Below, one piece after another: positions 6,868-7,852 of a DNA stretch of 7,852 nt; position 1 is the stretch's first letter; each line of letters begins with the position of its first letter. Origin of the DNA: an uncultured Dorea sp. (GTDB lineage: Bacteria > Bacillota > Clostridia > Lachnospirales > Lachnospiraceae); contig CAJUBG010000096.1 of assembly GCA_910584575.1 (NCBI GenBank), positions 1 through 7,852 of the forward strand, read 5' to 3'. Under the pieces are notes generated by a model, which worked only from the letters and a program-made list of their open reading frames with translations, ran no database searches and was not told where the DNA came from. The position numbers were made by a program, and so were the translations under genes.

Positions 6868-7704
6868 TTACTGTAACAACTGAAGAACTCCCTGTGGTAC
6901 CTGGTTAGCCTGGGCAAGCATAGCCTGAGAAGCCTGAACTAGAATGTTGTTCTTGGTGTAAGCCATCATTTCCTTAGCCATATCAACGTCACGGATACGG
7001 GACTCAGCAGCGGATAAGTTCTCTGTCTGAACACCTAAGTTGTTGATGGTGTGCTCCAGACGGTTCTGTAATGCACCGAAGTCGGAACGTAAAGATGATA
7101 CTGCATCAATAGCATCATTTATTGTATTGATTGCGGCTGTAGCGCCTGTCTGAGTTGAAATATCAACACCTGTAACACCTGTATTGGTATCACCGATTCC
7201 AGTTGAACTCATCTGCTTCAAAGTAATCTTGATCTGGTTGTTTGGAGATGAGGTCTCACCGGCATGAATAGCAACTGCCTTTGAGGTAAATCCTTTGAAC
7301 AATGTTGTACCATTGAAGTTAGCGGTATTACTGATTCGGTCAATCTCATTCTTTAACGCTGTAATTTCCTTCTGCATCTCAGTACGGTTTGTAGAAGAAT
7401 AGGTTCCGTTGGCAGACTGTGTAGCCAACTCAACCATACGATTCAGCATGGAGTGAACTTCTGTCAGAGCACCTTCTGCTGTCTGTACAAGAGATACACC
7501 ATCTTCCGCATTCTTCTGAGCTGTCTGCAAACCAGTGATCTGAGCACGCATTTTTTCAGAAATAGCAAGTCCGGCAGCATCGTCACCAGCGCGGTTAATT
7601 CTGTAACCAGATGACAGTTTCTCCAAGTTCTTTGTTAAAGAAGAATTATTGTTTGTTAAATTTCTGTGTGAATTTAAAGCTGTAATATTATGTTGGATTC
7701 TCAT
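6868..7704 (-). CDS. fliC: Flagellin, intact (copy C)
   Basis: This 278-aa filament subunit is exported by the flagellar type III apparatus. The N-terminal D0/D1 region (about 1-140) includes SSGYRINRAGDDAAGLAISE (31-50), VSLVQTAEGALTEVHSMLNRM (70-90) and NGTTLF (131-136). A short Ser/Thr-rich variable region (about 141-195) is a plausible O-glycosylation target. The C-terminal D1/D0 region (196-278) includes RSDFGALQNRLEHTINNL (206-223), ESRIRDVDMAKEM and the NQVPQGVLQLLQ end. At 89-93 it has R-M-V-E-L, the arginine/glutamate/leucine pattern of the TLR5-recognised site in pro-inflammatory flagellins. The ATG at 7704 is fixed by AAGGAGGA (7718-7711) and by homology; an upstream in-frame ATG at 7842 lies in the leader. 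Length is typical of short Clostridia flagellins. Confidence 0.97.
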   Translation of the reverse strand: MRIQHNITALNSHRNLTNNNSSLTKNLEKLSSGYRINRAGDDAAGLAISEKMRAQITGLQTAQKNAEDGVSLVQTAEGALTEVHSMLNRMVELATQSANGTYSSTNRTEMQKEITALKNEIDRISNTANFNGTTLFKGFTSKAVAIHAGETSSPNNQIKITLKQMSSTGIGDTNTGVTGVDISTQTGATAAINTINDAIDAVSSLRSDFGALQNRLEHTINNLGVQTENLSAAESRIRDVDMAKEMMAYTKNNILVQASQAMLAQANQVPQGVLQLLQ

Positions 7705-7721
7705 AGTTTTTCCTCCTTGAA
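7664..7721 (-). repeat. 58-bp direct repeat of the flagellin start region (with 1-58)
   Basis: Positions 7664-7721 match 1-58 base for base. They cover the ribosome site, the start codon and the first 13 codons of flagellin. The related stretch around 1132-1190 (copy B) is similar with scattered changes. Identity stops abruptly just upstream of the ribosome site, where leaders diverge except for the hairpins. All three copies are in the same orientation. Confidence 0.9.
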
Positions 7722-7728
7722 TTTGTGC

Positions 7729-7748
7729 CAGGAAATTCCTTTTTCCTG
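7729..7748 (-). promoter_or_regulatory. Leader hairpin with GGA loop, copy C (candidate CsrA site)
   Basis: On the minus strand CAGGAAA (7748-7742) and TTTCCTG (7735-7729) form a perfect 7-bp stem with the loop AAGGAA. The hairpin lies 10 nt upstream of the AAGGAGGA ribosome site, giving a loop GGA and ribosome-site GGA pair about 22-26 nt apart, a spacing one CsrA dimer could bridge. Compared with copy A, GGGA/TCCC has become GGAAA/TTTCC, so both sides changed together. Binding by CsrA, released by FliW when flagellin is exported, is inferred from the B. subtilis hag system. Confidence 0.65.
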
Positions 7749-7807
7749 CATATTTATTAATTCTTTTCGTTAAAGAAGCATCCGGGAGAACATAAGTACA
7801 TCTATAA

Positions 7808-7832
7808 TTAAACATGCCGGCGAACTGTTTAA
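7808..7832 (-). promoter_or_regulatory. Distal leader stem-loop with conserved 13-nt loop, copy C
   Basis: On the minus strand TTAAAC (7832-7827) and GTTTAA (7813-7808) form a perfect 6-bp stem around AGTTCGCCGGCAT. Copy A has CTGGAC and GTCCGG at the same places with the same loop apart from its last base. GTGTAC stands 8 nt before the conserved ACAGTTCGCC block in both copies. It lies about 104 nt before the ATG. The window ends 20 nt further upstream, so promoter and transcription start are not visible. Function unknown. Confidence 0.5.
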
Positions 7833-7852
7833 AAAGGTACACTTATTTGGAC

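Noticed and set aside
7705..7842. Longer flagellin start at 7842
   Set aside because: The extra residues are translated from the structured leader. All copies and known flagellins start at MRIQHN, where the ribosome site lies.
7808..7852. Sigma-28 (FliA/SigD) promoter: GCCGGCAT read as a -10 box
   Set aside because: The core lacks the GCCGATAA bases, and no TAAA stands 15-16 nt upstream in copies A and C. The covarying stem explains the conservation better. The real flagellin promoter is probably outside the window for copy C and unresolved for copies A and B.
1..7852. Insertion sequences, tRNA or rRNA genes, CRISPR arrays
   Set aside because: I saw no transposase frame, no terminal inverted repeats with target duplications, no cloverleaf-like stretch and no regularly spaced short repeats. 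The rearrangement at about 690 shows no insertion-element remnant.

Overview
The window looks like a flagellin locus from a motile, low-to-mid GC Gram-positive gut-type bacterium, most likely a Lachnospiraceae/Clostridia member. The flagellin has the Clostridia-type N-terminus (MRIQHNITALNSHRNLT) and a C-terminus ending in NQVPQGVLQLLQ. Shine-Dalgarno sites are strong (AAGGAGG), and the RelB/RelE pair resembles those common in Lachnospiraceae. The genus assignment is inference.

Layout from right to left, the main direction of transcription (minus strand): (1) a flagellin leader (7705-7852) and an intact 278-aa flagellin (7704-6868); (2) a strong hairpin with a short U tract (6849-6814); (3) three glycosyltransferase genes joined by 4-bp ATGA overlaps. 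The first two (6788-4707 and 4710-2683) are tandem paralogues, each a GT-A family 2 domain followed by a long TPR-like helical region. The third (2686-1502) is a CgeB-like two-lobed glycosyltransferase. (4) After about 230 bp without a convincing gene comes a second flagellin copy (1173 to about 690) that is clearly dead: ATG changed to ATA, a 1-nt frameshift, and no 3' half. (5) This remnant abuts the cut end of a RelE-type toxin gene on the plus strand (589 to about 687). Its intact antitoxin gene (284-592) and promoter (218-246) lie just upstream. (6) At the left edge are the leader and first codons of a third flagellin copy (41 to 1, running off the window).

Working together: the intact flagellin and three co-oriented glycosyltransferases look like a filament-plus-modification cassette, in which dedicated cytoplasmic transferases glycosylate Ser/Thr residues of the flagellin before export. 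This rests on gene context and family knowledge, not on a demonstrated substrate.

The most interesting signal is in the flagellin 5' leaders. Comparing the three copies shows two small stem-loops whose stems change while pairing is kept and whose loops stay conserved. The proximal one shows GGA in its loop just upstream of the Shine-Dalgarno, which is the architecture of a CsrA (CsrA-FliW-flagellin) translational control site. The distal one has an almost invariant 13-nt loop (AGUUCGCCGGCA plus G or U) that I do not recognise.
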